Below are positions 10,506 to 21,308 of a DNA stretch of 64,000 bases, in pieces; positions within the stretch are counted from its first letter, which is position 1, and every line of letters starts with the position of its first letter. Below the pieces are notes generated by a model. It did not search any database and was not told where the DNA came from. It saw only the letters and a list, made by a program, of their open reading frames with translations. The stretch lies in the NCBI RefSeq assembly GCF_040412425.1, contig NC_089742.1, forward strand, positions 81,366,039 to 81,430,038, read 5' to 3'. This stretch comes from Macrobrachium rosenbergii. Its lineage: Eukaryota > Arthropoda > Malacostraca > Decapoda > Palaemonidae. The position numbers were made by a program, and so were the translations under genes.

Positions 10506-11247
10506 CCAGAGAAGAAGTCTAGGTCCGGGTTCCAAGGGAGAAGAGACTTCCCTTCTGCATACCTGTCTGCAGACTGCCACCACCGCAGATCCTCTCTGAT
10601 CTCTTCTGTTATTGGAAAGACGTACCTGTCCAGGTAAATTTTTCGGTCCCAGTTGATTTTGAGAAAAAATTGAAGGACTCTCATGTGTAATCTCGCCAAC
10701 CTGATGAACTGTTCTGTCGATAACAGAGTGGCTAATAGGCTCATCCAATCTTTGGCTGAACAGGTCTAGATTGGAAGAATGTGGTTGACAATTTTCAGGC
10801 AGGATTCTAGTCACCTGTTGGACAGAAAAGCCTGAAAACTCTGAGTCTATCTGAATCCCCAAATACAGAACCTCTGAGAGGGGAATCAGCTGGGATTTTG
10901 GTAGGTTTATCAGTAAGCCTAGTTCTTGAGTTAAAAGAAGGGTACTCAGAAGGGTCCTCTATGCACTGATCTTTTGTGGGTGAATGAATTAGCCAATCGT
11001 CCAGATAAAGAAGAATGTCGACTCCCACTAGATGAAGCCACTTAGCCAGCAGGGAGTGAACTCTGGTGAAGATTTGTGGGGCCGTCAGAAGACCAAAACA
11101 CAGGGCTCGGAACTGGAAAACTTCGTTCTTGAAAACAAACCGCAGATACTTTCTCGATGAAGGGTGAATGCATCTTGCATGTCTAGGGAGATCACCAATC
11201 GCCCTGACGAATGGAAGAGAGAACAGAGTGATCTGTTTCCATTCTGA
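10506..11247 (-). pseudogene. DIRS copy D: reverse transcriptase, inverted segment
   Basis: Minus-strand RT with KYLRFVFKNEVFQFRALCFG then LLTAPQIFT, and the palm motif ILLYLDDWLIHSPTKDQC near 11010. After a frame change come thumb-like VTRILPENCQPHSSNLDLFS and a WWQSADRYAEG block leading to RNase H. The N-terminal third of RT is missing and the segment stops sharply at about 11248, where plus-strand RNase H begins. It is inverted relative to the recombinase and terminal repeats of the same copy. Several frameshifts make it inactive. Confidence 0.75.
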
Positions 11248-11600
11248 ACCACGTCGGACATGGGTAGGGGAGCCCATCTAAGAGACAAAGAAATTTCAGG
11301 TTCTTGGTCTCTAGAGGAGAGACTTCTTCACATCAGCAAGAAGGAACTGAGAGCAATTCATTTGGGACTGTTACACTTTGAGGAAGAAGTCTGTGACAAA
11401 GTTGTAACAGTACACTTGAACAACAAGGAGAAACTCACTCCTCCCTGTTCGAGAAAGCAAGGTCACTCCTGATTTGGGCAGACCAGAACAGGACGAAAAC
11501 TGGTCACTTGTTCCATACAAGGCAAAATGAATGTCTTGGCAGACGAGTTGAGCTGAAAACGACAAATTCTCCCAATGGAATGGACCCTGGACCATCGGAC
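11248..11600 (+). pseudogene. DIRS copy D: RNase H, plus-strand arm
   Basis: Reads GAHLRDKEISGSWSLEERLL, ELRAIHLGLLHFEEEV and NVLADELS followed by a stop codon in place of Arg/Lys. It is the inverse complement of 10150-10505. A short deletion near 11428 removes the segment with the catalytic Asp-Asn and TALAYIN, so it cannot work. It reads on in the plus direction into the connection domain and recombinase. Confidence 0.72.
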
Positions 11601-13036
11601 CTGCAATGACCTGTGAAAGTCTTTCCTGGGTCTCTTTGTGACTTCCAAGAACCACTGTCTTACTCTTTATTGCTCCCCATTTCCGGACCCTCATGCAGGG
11701 GCAGCAGACGCCCTTCTGCAGGATTGGTCCAATCTATATCTATACACCTTCCCTCATTTCAGTATGGTAAGGGAGGTACTGAACAAGCTTCAAGCCCACT
11801 CAAATGTCAAAGTGACTTTGATAGCACCCTTCTGGCCACAGAAAGAGTGGTTTGCAGACCTCCTGGCCCTTCTTGTGGACTTCCTGAGACTCCTTCCTAC
11901 GATACCAGGACTTCTCAGACAGCCCCACTTCTGGAAGTTTCGTCAAAACTTATCCACTCTGGCCCTGACAGGGTTTCATCTGTCTACAAACTCTTTCGAG
12001 CGACGGGTTTTCAGGACCTGCAGCAAAAGCAATTGCCAGTTGCAGATGCCAGTCCTCAAGCAAGGTATACCAGGCAAAATGGGCCATTTTTAGACTTTGG
12101 TGCAGAAGAAATAATATCTCATCTTCTAAGACATCTTTAAATCAGATAGCAGACTTTCTGCTTTATCTGAAATCTTCCAGGGGCCTATTCTTTTCAATGA
12201 TAAGAGGTTATAGGTCTATGCTTAGTTCCATCTTCCACCATAGAGTCTTAGACATCACCTCAAACCAAGACATTTCTGACCTCATTAAGTCTCTTGACTC
12301 TTCCAGACCTAAGAGAGAACAGACAGATGCATGGAGTATGGATGTAGTTCTCAAGTGGATCACAGGCTTACAGTTTGAGCCCCCTTCACTTGTCTTCTCT
12401 AAGAGATCTGACCAGGAAGACAATATTTCTTATGGCCTTAGTGACTGCAAAAAGGATTAGCGAACTCCATGCAATAGACAAAAATGTTGGATTTTCCCAA
12501 GGTGACGCAGTTTGCTCTCTAACCCTGGGATTTATGGCAAAGAACGAAACCCCCTTCTAAACCCTGACCTTGTTCTTTCTCAGTAGATTATTTAATGGAT
12601 ATTTTGGGTCCTGAAGAAGAGGAGAGAGATCTTTGCCCTGTGAGGGCTCTCAGATATTATCTCCATAGAGTTGAAAAAATTAGAGGACCAGCCAGGAACC
12701 TGTGGTGTTCCGGCAAGAATCCGACTAGACCGCTTTCAAAGAATGCCATTTTCTTCTTTATAAGGAACCTCGTCCTGGAAGCTCACTCCCAGGTTGGAGA
12801 AGATTCTTTACCTTCCTTGAACATAAAAGCTCATGAGGTTAGGGCAGTTGCCACCTCTTAAGCTTATAAGCACAACTTTTCCCTTTCCTCTTTACTGCAA
12901 GCAACTTTCTGGCAACGTAAGCCGAAGCGACTTGGCGATAATTGCAGTACCCTGTGACCTTTATCTACTGCTGGAACAGTATTATGGGAGGAAGCATAGG
13001 GAGCTCCCCTTCCATCCTCCGTCACCTTCGTGTTGA
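11600..13036 (+). pseudogene. DIRS copy D: connection domain and tyrosine recombinase
   Basis: The connection part shows DALLQDWSNLYLYTFPHFS and VTLIAPFWPQKEWFADLLAL (11705-11880). The recombinase follows: QIADFLLYLKSS near 12145, MIRGYRSMLSSIFHHRVLD near 12200, TIFLMALVTAKRISELHAI with the first catalytic Arg near 12430, RDLCPVRALRYYLHRVEK near 12630, and KAHEVRAVATS with HxxR near 12830. LQATFW (about 12897) keeps the Trp-region motif, but a stop at about 12858 and frame loss remove the Tyr region. At least four frame changes are needed. It is closest to copy E by eye. Confidence 0.72.
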
Positions 13037-13500
13037 ACCTTAGTGTTGAGTTCCAGGGAAGTCTGGGGTTTACTCAAACACTGTATGTTTGAGTACCCAC
13101 CAGTTTTTTAATGATTAGGTGATGATCTCTTGTTTTTAATGGTGTAGATGTTTTGGTTGGTTCTTTAATTATGGTACTGTGCCCTGGGTGGGGGCAAATA
13201 CTTGGACTTTGTTGGTCATTGGAAATATCCTTCACCACAAAGCTCCTTATACTTTTTCAGCCATCGGAGCACTCCTTCGCTGGAAAGTATGGCATCAGTA
13301 GTGGCAGTCCTCAGCGACTTTCCTCCACACCACTACAGGTTGAGATGAGTGCCAACCAGAGGCAGTATCTACCTGCAGTAGCTCTCTCACCAGCTAAGGG
13401 ACAACATGCATTGTTTCAATGCTAGCGTAATTCTTTTTTCAATGCATCAATCTAACGTATTGGAATAGATATGTCCATGAATTCCCACTTCCTGTCAATG
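13037..13500 (+). other. DIRS copy D: 3' non-coding region
   Basis: Aligns loosely with copy E at about 46470-46960 (shared motifs gtgccctgggtgggggcaa / ctgctccctggggaggggcaa, and gcactcc...gtggcagt). A short open frame here (13153-13425) is therefore part of the element and not a host exon. Confidence 0.5.
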
Positions 13501-13504
13501 TAGG

Positions 13505-13600
13505 ATTCAGCGATGTAATTACTGGGTAAGTTACATAAATAAAAATTACATTTTTATGATAAAATAAGGTTTTATATATACTGTACGTACCCAGTAATTA
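13505..13600. repeat. DIRS copy D: internal complementary region
   Basis: Contains gcgatgtaattactgggtaa and tacatttttatgataaaata, then a stretch ending in ccagtaattac. The first part is complementary to the family-2 left end (compare 38750), the second to this copy's right end at 13775-13838. Same layout as copy E at 46968-47062. Confidence 0.65.
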
Positions 13601-13838
13601 CAAGTAGAGCCCTCCTGCCTCCCTTCACATGGACTTTTCAGCAGAACAAATTGAGGCCAGTTGCTAAGTTGTTCCTCTTCTTCCCCAGAAAGTGGGCAGG
13701 GTCTAGTCACGTACTCTAGCAAGAAGTGTTACTGCGAATTTTGAAATTCAAGCTGCTGTGCAAGTAGAAACTACAGCGATGTAATTACTGTAATGGGTAA
13801 GTATATATAAAACTTTATTTTATCATTAAAAGGCCATA
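13601..13838. repeat. DIRS copy D: right inverted terminal repeat
   Basis: Similar to 47063-47294 of copy E, including agtgggcagg, a cagcgatgtaattact block and the end aaaactttattttatcatta. Its end lies only about 110 bp upstream of host exon 13950-13988. Confidence 0.65.
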
Positions 13839-13949
13839 TTATGATGCCAGATAATTTCCATTTATATGTTGTGAATTTCTATGGTAGGTGTAAGGTTGAC
13901 TGGTGAATGGTTACTGGTGACTTAACCTTTTTCTCACCCTTCCATCCAG

Positions 13950-13988
13950 CAACTTAGAGCCGTGTATGCTCTGTCTTGCCAGATGCTG
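13950..13988 (+). CDS. Host gene exon a (39 nt), beta-propeller protein
   Basis: A pyrimidine-rich tract and CCATCCAG precede a 13-codon frame, QLRAVYALSCQML, followed by the donor GTGAGT. Phase is 0 at both ends and fits the next exon (phase 0 start). Seen alone it would be weak; the support comes from the phase agreement along all five exons. Coding continues upstream, presumably before this window or in an unrecognised exon among the transposons of 1-13840. Confidence 0.5.
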
Positions 13989-14229
13989 GTGAGTAATACA
14001 AGAAGAGCTCCCTGGCTTTTTTGCAATTGTTAAATGGCACTACCTCCTCTCTCATTATAGAAGTGGGGGATTATGGCTCCATAGCCTTATCTTTGTAACT
14101 TGGCAAGGTGGTCTTCCTGTCACAAATGGAAAATCCTTGTTTTGAATTTAACTAGAATGAGGTTAGGAGAAAGCCAGATTCTGGCACAGGTCCTTGTCAA
14201 CTTGTAATTCACATAGCCTATGCCAGGCT

Positions 14230-14520
14230 GTGCTGATGGTTGCAAGAGACTTCCTTCCTCTGATAATTTTGCAGTTTTCTTAGGTATACAAACTTTAATT
14301 TTTTATCATAATCCTACTACCTCTAACCAACCCCATATACTGAAGGAGACTTTGGTGTTGGCAGTCAAGTGAGTGGGTTTGTTCCCTACCCCTTCATTTA
14401 TTTGCCACTATTAATTACTTTGTTACCAAGCTTCAACAGCTGGATTAGGTTTTACTGAAGGTGTGTACATATGAAAGACTTAAGGATTGCAAATCTAGGA
14501 CAAATGCAAATTATCATGAG
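14230..14520. other. Possible decayed DIRS 3' end in an intron
   Basis: The motifs taggtatacaaactttaatt, the central ttaattactttgttaccaagc and a distal acatatgaaagacttaagga resemble the order of the family-1 complementary region and right repeat (compare 26030-26285 and 53390-53600). Divergence is high, so this is tentative. Confidence 0.3.
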
Positions 14521-14765
14521 TTTTCACTAGTTGGAAGGAGAGGATTTGCACACCTCTTGATTATGGCTTTACCAGTATGTGGAGCTATTTGATGTGCAGT
14601 TTGTCGGCCCTTAGTGGCTGGTAAGTCTTGATTGAAAATAAAAGTTTGTGTCTATGGAATTTTACAAAATGTCATAGTTGAATTTTTAGTATTATGTCTT
14701 GAATAGATTTGGTTCATAATTATAATCTCCCTTTCATTATGAGAAAAACATCTTGTTCCTTTCAG

Positions 14766-14893
14766 GTGAATGGTGCGATGGTAGGGAGTATATATGAGGT
14801 GGTGCGGCTGGTGGGTGGACTTCGTGGCAACCACTTCACCACTGCCACCACCTCCACTGCGCCCAGAGAAATAACTGCAGCTCTAGCTACCAG
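14766..14893 (+). CDS. Host gene exon b (128 nt), beta-propeller protein
   Basis: Acceptor TTTCAG, then VNGAMVGSIYEVVRLVGGLR and GNHFTTATTSTAPREITAAL, donor GTTAAT. It starts in phase 0, agreeing with exon a, and ends two bases into a codon, agreeing with exon c. Codon composition is clearly non-random and unlike the AT-rich surroundings. The product segment precedes the propeller blades; I do not recognise a named domain in it. Intron a-b is 777 bp; intron b-c is about 12.7 kb and full of transposons. Confidence 0.7.
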
Positions 14894-15440
14894 GTTAATA
14901 ATTTTTTTTTTTTTGTCATTTTCATTTGAAGTTTGAGGTTTTTTCTTATAGCCTGTTTGACACTAATAAAGGTTTCACTATTTAAATATATACAGCAGAA
15001 TACTGTTTACGTTTGTAATGACCATGATTCTCAGGTAGGTAGCATAAGAAAGTGATAAGTCATCTAACAGTTTGAGTTCTAGATGTGCAAGAGGAAGATG
15101 AGGTGGTAGTTTAGTAGTAAAATACTGTATATATATTTTAAAATGAATGAGGCAAACTTAGGGAGACTTAAAAGTTCAAATGATGTTCATATGAATCTAT
15201 TATTCATGAAATACTTATTCTCCGTGTGAATTGACTACCATCACACCAACTTGAAAAATTTTATAAGATGAAAATACCCACTACATAAGCCCAGTTTGTT
15301 CTCTGTGGCTCAGAAGGAAAGAAATTATCATTCATCTATATGCTCTTTCAGAGATGGTCATGTTGCTCCACTTCCCATTATTGCTTGGCTTGTCAGTTTT
15401 TTGTTCGTTTCTTGCTTCACTTTGATGTTTTATAATTAGT
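14894..15440. other. Intron sequence, no feature recognised
   Basis: AT-rich sequence after exon b with no coding signal or terminal repeat until a DIRS left end at 15441. Confidence 0.5.
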
Positions 15441-15900
15441 TTGTTCCTACACAATATACAAACCATTAGTCTTTACAATAGCAGTATGCTTCAGTGCAGC
15501 TGGAGACTGGCCATTCAACTTTAACAAGGTGGTTAAGTATGTAGTTAACTACTGACTACGGGTGGGAGTCCTGCCCACCCAGTTGTTATGCATTCACTTT
15601 GCTTTTGGCCATGGAGAGAAAGAGCCGTGCTGCTCTTCCCTCTGCACCTGCCATTTGAAATTTGACTGATTAGTTTGTTTATGTTATGTTTTCATGATAT
15701 ATATATATATATATATTTGTGTATTGCTGTATTTGCTTATACTGTATCTGGAGAATAATGTTCTTATAGGATATAATTCAAATTCAAGCCCTTATTTTAC
15801 CCTTGTGTGTTGCCTATTCAGTATTTCTGATATAATTGTTAATTCTGATGTAACTCAACCCTACTAATTTACTAGCCTTAAGAGTGGTCAAACAGGTTTT
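15441..15900 (+). mobile_element. DIRS family-1 5' fragment (left ITR and leader)
   Basis: Starts TTGTTCCTACACAATATAC, has the ITR core (acaaggtggttaagta, actacgggtgggagtcctgc) and the leader block cttattttacccttgtgtgt also seen in copy C. It stops at 15900 where a second left end begins. A short (AT)n tract lies at about 15698-15716. Confidence 0.65.
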
Positions 15901-16560
15901 TTGTTCCTGCACAATATACAAACCTTCGGTCCTTTACTTTAGGAATTACTTTCAGCGAAGCTGGAATGACCGTTCAACTTTTGAACAAGGTGGTTAAGCA
16001 GTTAACTACTGTCCGGTTGGCAGGAGTCCTGCCTGCTTGGATGTAAACATTCCAATTTGCTTTTGGCCATTGAGTGATGTGGACTTGCATCTCCCATCTC
16101 TGCCCAGCTTGCCATTTCGCTGTTTTACCCAGTGGGATCTTTCTTTATTTTTGTGATCTTTTGCTTAACTGATTGTGTTTTTTGTTTTATCAATATGCAA
16201 ACCCACAAACCATCTAAGCCAGTGAGGAAGGGCAGTGCCCAACGTTTGTGGTCTGGCATGGGCCGTAAACCGTGCATGCACCTCCACTCACCTATCGATG
16301 TTGAACGTTATGTTCTCTGCACCAGTTGCAGTGGGCAGTAACTGTAATCCTAATTCGACTTGTAGTGAGTGTTGTTCCTGGTCTCCTGTGCAGTGGGTGA
16401 AGTTTACCAACAGGAGGCAGTACAAGAAGAAGGTTTCCAAAGTGTTGTCCAGTGGTTACTGCTGATTACGCCTTTGGTTGCCGACCCTTCTTTGTTTTTC
16501 CCCCCTAGGTTGAGAGCAAAAATATCTATTTTGAGGCATTTCCTTTCTCAGGGTTGTTAA
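15901..16560 (+). pseudogene. DIRS family-1 left ITR plus gag start
   Basis: A second left end, TTGTTCCTGCACAATATAC, follows directly on the previous fragment. It leads into a gag-like frame: PSKPVRKGSAQRLWSGMGRK, then CTSCSGQ and, after a one-base shift, CNPNSTCSECCSWSPVQWVK, the same CX2C..CX5CX2C array as in copies B and E. The frame decays after 16470. Two adjacent 5' ends with no 3' ends suggest nested insertion or truncated reverse transcription. Confidence 0.6.
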
Positions 16561-16744
16561 ATGCAGACTTGTCCTTACTTTAAGGTAATGAGTTTGGCAC
16601 TTTTGTGCTATATACAGTAAGGGCAATTAGCCACGTAAAAGTAAATCTAATCCTTCAGGCCAGCCCTTGGAGAGCTGTTAATCAGCTCAGTGGTCTGGTT
16701 AAACTAAGATATACTTAACTTAGAGTGTACTCAGAGGGTAAGTG

Positions 16745-17047
16745 TAGGCAGTCCCCGGTTAACGGCGGGCTCAGTTAATGGTGATCTGGTTTTATGACAC
16801 TTGTCTAGCGACAGAAATCGGGAATTTTCGGTGCCGAAAATCACAGATTTCCGCTTATCGGCGCCGATAATTGGGTATTGGCACTGATACTTACCTAACA
16901 GAGATGCCAATAATGGAAAATCGGCGCTTTTTGATGCTGATAAGCCCTGAAAAAGTGAAGGAAATCGCCGATTTTCGGTTAGTGGCGATTTTCGGTTATC
17001 ATCACACCCCCAGAACGGAACCCCCACCGATAACCGAGGACTGCCTG
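16745..17047. mobile_element. Tigger-like MITE (CAGGCAGTCC family), 303 bp
   Basis: Left end TAGGCAGTCCCCGGTTAA (first base apparently mutated from C) and right end AACCGAGGACTGCCTG followed by TA. The interior shares gcttatcggcgccgataatt and cttgtctagcga blocks with the copies at 493 and 45542. No coding capacity. Confidence 0.75.
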
Positions 17048-18687
17048 TATTAGAGATGATACTAATCATTATGTTTAAGGAGGTGCGAACACTACTATGT
17101 GTAAATACTGTGCCTGTTTTTCTCTTATTTGGTCAAATTAACACGTGTAACCTCATCCTGAATTATTACCTTACTGGAGGTAATTATTCATTATGGAAAT
17201 TTTAGTGGATGTACTCAGCTGCTGAGATAAGTAATAGCAATGGAAGGGCCTCAACATCCAGAGGTTGGATGTACTGTAGACAGTGAGCTGTGGGCATCCC
17301 CTGTTATGTACCTGTTTGTGACTCAGCGGTCTTATTTTTGCTAATTTTTTGTTCACCAGTGCAAGGTCCTCTAGCTTGGACAGGGACACCAAACTGTTCC
17401 CTGGTTAGGTCTAGACTGTAATGCCTTTCCTACTTTTGCTAGGTTTCAGGAAGTCATCAATGTATTAGGGCAACTTTGTAAGTTGTCTCTCGACATTGAT
17501 TACCCCAGGTGACCAGGAAAGGCTGGATTTCCAGTTTCTGTCAGTGGTGAACGCAAGCAACCGAGAGATGAAAGGTTTAATCACAATCCCACAAGCTACA
17601 GATGGCTGCATGGTATGGTCCATGGTTCTGGTGAGCTCAAGGCCAGATCTCGCAGTATTAATACCATTATTAGTGCTGTGAGAGAATCTACTAATCGATT
17701 CTGCCAACACCAGTTGTCAGGGTGTAAGTCGTGGTCCCACATTAAGGGTTTTTTTTCCAGAACTGAGACCTCTGTAAATAACATGGTTAGGTTTCTGTTG
17801 CTTCTCAGGCATGAAGAAACTTCTTGGTTGCAGTCTTTAAGGCTAAAGGACAATGTTGGCTTTGGCTATAGGCTTGTCTGAAGATAAAGACATCTCAGTG
17901 TTTTTCAGTGTGTTAAGGTGGAGTTTCCCAGGTCTCTGCTATGTACTTTACCTTGGAATCTCTATGCAGTTCTTTAGTTCATTATTTTGTCACCCTTTGA
18001 ACCATGTAGAACAAGCTTCTTGTAAAGAAGTTTTTTTGGAAACTTCACAGTAGCCTTAGACACAGCTAAAGAATGAGAGAGCTACAATCTTAGATAAAGT
18101 AGGTTTTGCTAAAGACAAGGCAATTCTTTTTGCCTCATTTTTGGCTAAGTACAATTTTGGGCTAGACCCGTACCTACAGTAGTTTCTTCATCTAGCCTGG
18201 AGTCACTAGGGCTTGGGGAACTTGACCCCTTGGGAGTCCAGTACTGACTTTAAGAAGTGTTAGAATTTCATTAAAAGGATTAAACCTGATGTAAAGGTTG
18301 TGTGTATAGCAATTCGGAAACCCGAACTTCTGACGAATAGGAATGTAATGTCCTTTTCATTAGGTCTTTGGTTAAGGACTTCCATGCTAATTTCTATCTT
18401 TAATGGAAGGTAAACCTCTTGAAATGTGAGCAGTGGCTACAACTTGTAAATTTGGAAAGGAGTTATCCTTGGATAAGATATTGAAGTCACTCAGTGGCAT
18501 GGTAATCTTGAATTTGCTTTGGTTCACCTTCTTGTTGCTGAGATTAAATACGATTGTTGTAGAGCATTAACTCCTCTGGTTTGTGCAGGGGATATCATGT
18601 CCTTAATCAATAGGTAGCCCTTTTTGGCATACTGCCTGTTAAACCTGGTTGTGGTTTTTGGGAAGCTTGAAGGTACTCAGTGTTGAG
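17048..18687. other. Unassigned sequence with coding-like patches
   Basis: Intron sequence. Around 17500-17880 there are patches of open frame on the plus strand (SINTIISAVRESTNRFCQHQ) that look like a decayed retroelement protein, but I recognise no motif and several frames are needed. No terminal repeat was identified. Confidence 0.3.
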
Positions 18688-18710
18688 TATTATTATTATT
18701 ATTATTATTA

Positions 18711-18767
<57 letters not shown>

Positions 18768-18768
18768 T
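18688..18768. repeat. (TTA)n microsatellite
   Basis: About 80 bp of TTA/TAT repeat, adjoining the 3' end of the minus-strand LINE that follows. On the LINE strand it reads (AAT)n and could be its 3' tail or its target. Confidence 0.95.
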
Positions 18769-18772
18769 TGGC

Positions 18773-20040
18773 CTATCATAGTCATCCTATTCAACTGGGT
18801 GGTTTTTATAGTGTGGGGTTCCAGGTTGCCTCCTGCCTTCTGTTTATAGTAGCACACTCTTCTGCATGAGTCCTGGAGCTACTTCAGCATCTAGTTTTTC
18901 CAAATTCCTTTTCAGGGATCTTGGGATCACACCTAGAGTTCCTATGATTATGGGTACAATTTCCACTGGCATATCCCATATCCTTCTTATTTCAATTTTC
19001 AGGTCTTGATACTTATCAATTTTTTCCTCTTTCTTTCTCATTTACTCTGGTGTCCCATGGTACTGCAACATCAATGAGTGATACTTTCTTCTTGATTTTG
19101 TCAATCAGTTTCATGTCTGGTCTATTGGCATGTATCACCCTGTCTGTTCTGGTACCATAGTCCCAGAGGATCTTTGCTTGATCATTTTCTATCACTCCCT
19201 CAGGTTGGTGTTTGTACCACTTATTAATGCAAGCTAGCTGGTGTTTCTTGCACAGGCTCTAATGGAGGGCTTTTGCTACTGAATCATGCCTCTTTTTGTA
19301 CTGGTTCTGTGCAAGCACCGGACATTCACTTGCTATGTGGTTTATGGTCTCGTCTTTCATATTGCACTTCCTGCATATGTGTGTGAGATGTTCTTTCCAT
19401 CTGTTGTTCTCTGAACATGTCTGGCTCTTAGGGCCTGATCTTGTACCACTGTTAGCAGTCCTGTATCCTTCTTGAGTTCTCCCCTCTGTAGCCATTGCCA
19501 TGTTTCATCACTGGCCAGTTCTTTAGTCTGTCTCATGTTCTGCCCATGCATTGGTTTATTGTGCCATTCCTCTGTTCTGTTTATTGTTCTCCTGTCTCTG
19601 TATATATATGGATCTTCATCTACTTTTATCAGTCCTTCTTCCCATGGACTCCTTAGCCACTCGTCTTCACTGGTTTTCAGATATTACCCCAGTGCTCTGC
19701 TCTTAATGTTGACACAGTCCTCCCCCTTCCTTTTGTGTTATTTAGTCTGTCTGTATTTGCTCTTGGGTGTAGTGCTTTGTGTACTGTCATGTGTTTCCTA
19801 GTTTTCTGATCTATGCTACAGAATTCAGCCTCCGTGCACTCCACTACTCCTTCACTGTATCTGATTACTGGTACTGCTCATATGTTTATGGCTTTTGTCA
19901 TGTTTCCAGCTTTGAGTTTTGACTTGAATATCGCCTTAAGTCTCTGCATATATTTGTGTCCTTCATCTCTTGGTATTTTATATTCTCACCTTCTATTGTT
20001 CCCAGGTATTTGTATCATGTCTCATCTATGTGTTTGATGG
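18773..20040 (-). pseudogene. LINE of the R2/R4 (restriction-like endonuclease) type, 3' part
   Basis: Minus-strand pieces in order. An RT thumb block (KYLGTIEGENIKYQEMKDTN near 20000; EAEFCSIDQKTRKHMTVHKA near 19810). A TWQWLQRGELKKDTG segment near 19480. A CX2C..HX4C zinc motif (CRKCNMKDETINHIASECP) near 19370. RHDSVAKALHWSLCKKHQL and an NRPDMKLIDK...VSLIDVAVPWD segment (about 19040-19130), which fits the RPD..D core of restriction-like endonucleases. Last, KYQDLKIEIRRIWDMPVEIV near 18990. Frames shift and stops occur. The element ends beside (AAT)n, as elements like Dong do; that subfamily assignment is inference. Confidence 0.6.
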
Positions 20041-20042
20041 TA

Positions 20043-20395
20043 CAGTGAACCGCCCGTATTCGCGGGGGATGCGTCCACACCCCCCCCGCGAATAGGTAAA
20101 ATCCGCGAATGCTTAAAACCCCTCTAAAAACACTTAGAACTGCCCATTTTGATAGCTTAAACCAAGAAAAACCCTGTAAAAATTCTTATACCTGAATATT
20201 TTAATAGTTTTATCACAAATAGTGCATTTATTCATGAAAATTATATGAAAATACAGTAATTAGTGAATATTTCTCAGTGAAAAATACCGCGAATGGGCGA
20301 ATTTTCCGCGAATGATTGCTAGATATGTTCCACAGAGAAACCCGCGGATGCATGAGTCCGCAAACCATGAGAACGCGAATACGGGGCGTTTACTG
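20043..20395. mobile_element. Tigger-like MITE (CAGTGAACCGCCCG ends), 353 bp
   Basis: Ends CAGTGAACCGCCCGTATTCG and, inverted, CGAATACGGGGCGTTTACTG, with TA on both sides (20041-20042, 20396-20397). No coding capacity. It sits exactly between two LINE fragments of opposite orientation. Confidence 0.8.
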
Positions 20396-20397
20396 TA

Positions 20398-21223
20398 GCT
20401 GTCATTTTTTACGTTGAAAAGGTATATGGTACTACATGGAGATATGCAGTATTGAAAATATTACATAAAAACAGCATCTGTGGACATTTACCTAGGTTTA
20501 TCCAAAACTTTCTGACAAATCGCACTTTTCAAGTGAGAATTGATGATGTATTGTCAAGTACATTTCCACTTGAAAATGGTGTTCCACAAGGAAGTGTCCT
20601 TAGTGGCACCCTGTTTACTTTAGTAATAAATGATATCAGTAAAAATCTACCAATTGGAATTAAAAGTAACTTATATATGGATGATTTTGCCATATACAGT
20701 ATTATTCAGTACCTCAAATAAAACATGCAGAACAAATCATTAATAAAAGGGTAATAAAAATAGATGAATGGGCCGTATCTGTAGGCTTTAAATTTTCAAT
20801 AGATGAAACTCAAGCAATCATGTTTTATAAAAATAAAAAGTGGAAAAGGGGTGAAGAAATAGATTAAAAATCAGAAACCATAGTATACTAATTAGCCAAA
20901 CAGCAAAATTTTGGGGATTAGTATTTGATACTTGAACTGGAAAGCCCACATAACATACATGAAATCAAAATGTAAAAAGAGCCTTAAATCTAATTAAAAA
21001 CTATCAAACAGTACTTGGGGAGCTGATAGACATACCCTTACTGTACTGTGTAAAGCAACAGTGCTGTCTATCATTGATTATGGAAGAAATATGTGGCTCA
21101 GCATCAGATGCAATGCTGAAAATGTTAGACCCAGTTCATACTGAAGGCCTTAGAATATGTTCAGAAGCCTGTAGATCATCACCAAATTCATCTTTACAAG
21201 TTGAATATGGTGTGACTACCCCC

Positions 21224-21308
<85 letters not shown>

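Noticed and set aside
13153..13425. Open frame that could be a host exon upstream of exon a
   Set aside because: The region aligns loosely with DIRS copy E at 46650-46860, so it is the element's 3' non-coding part.
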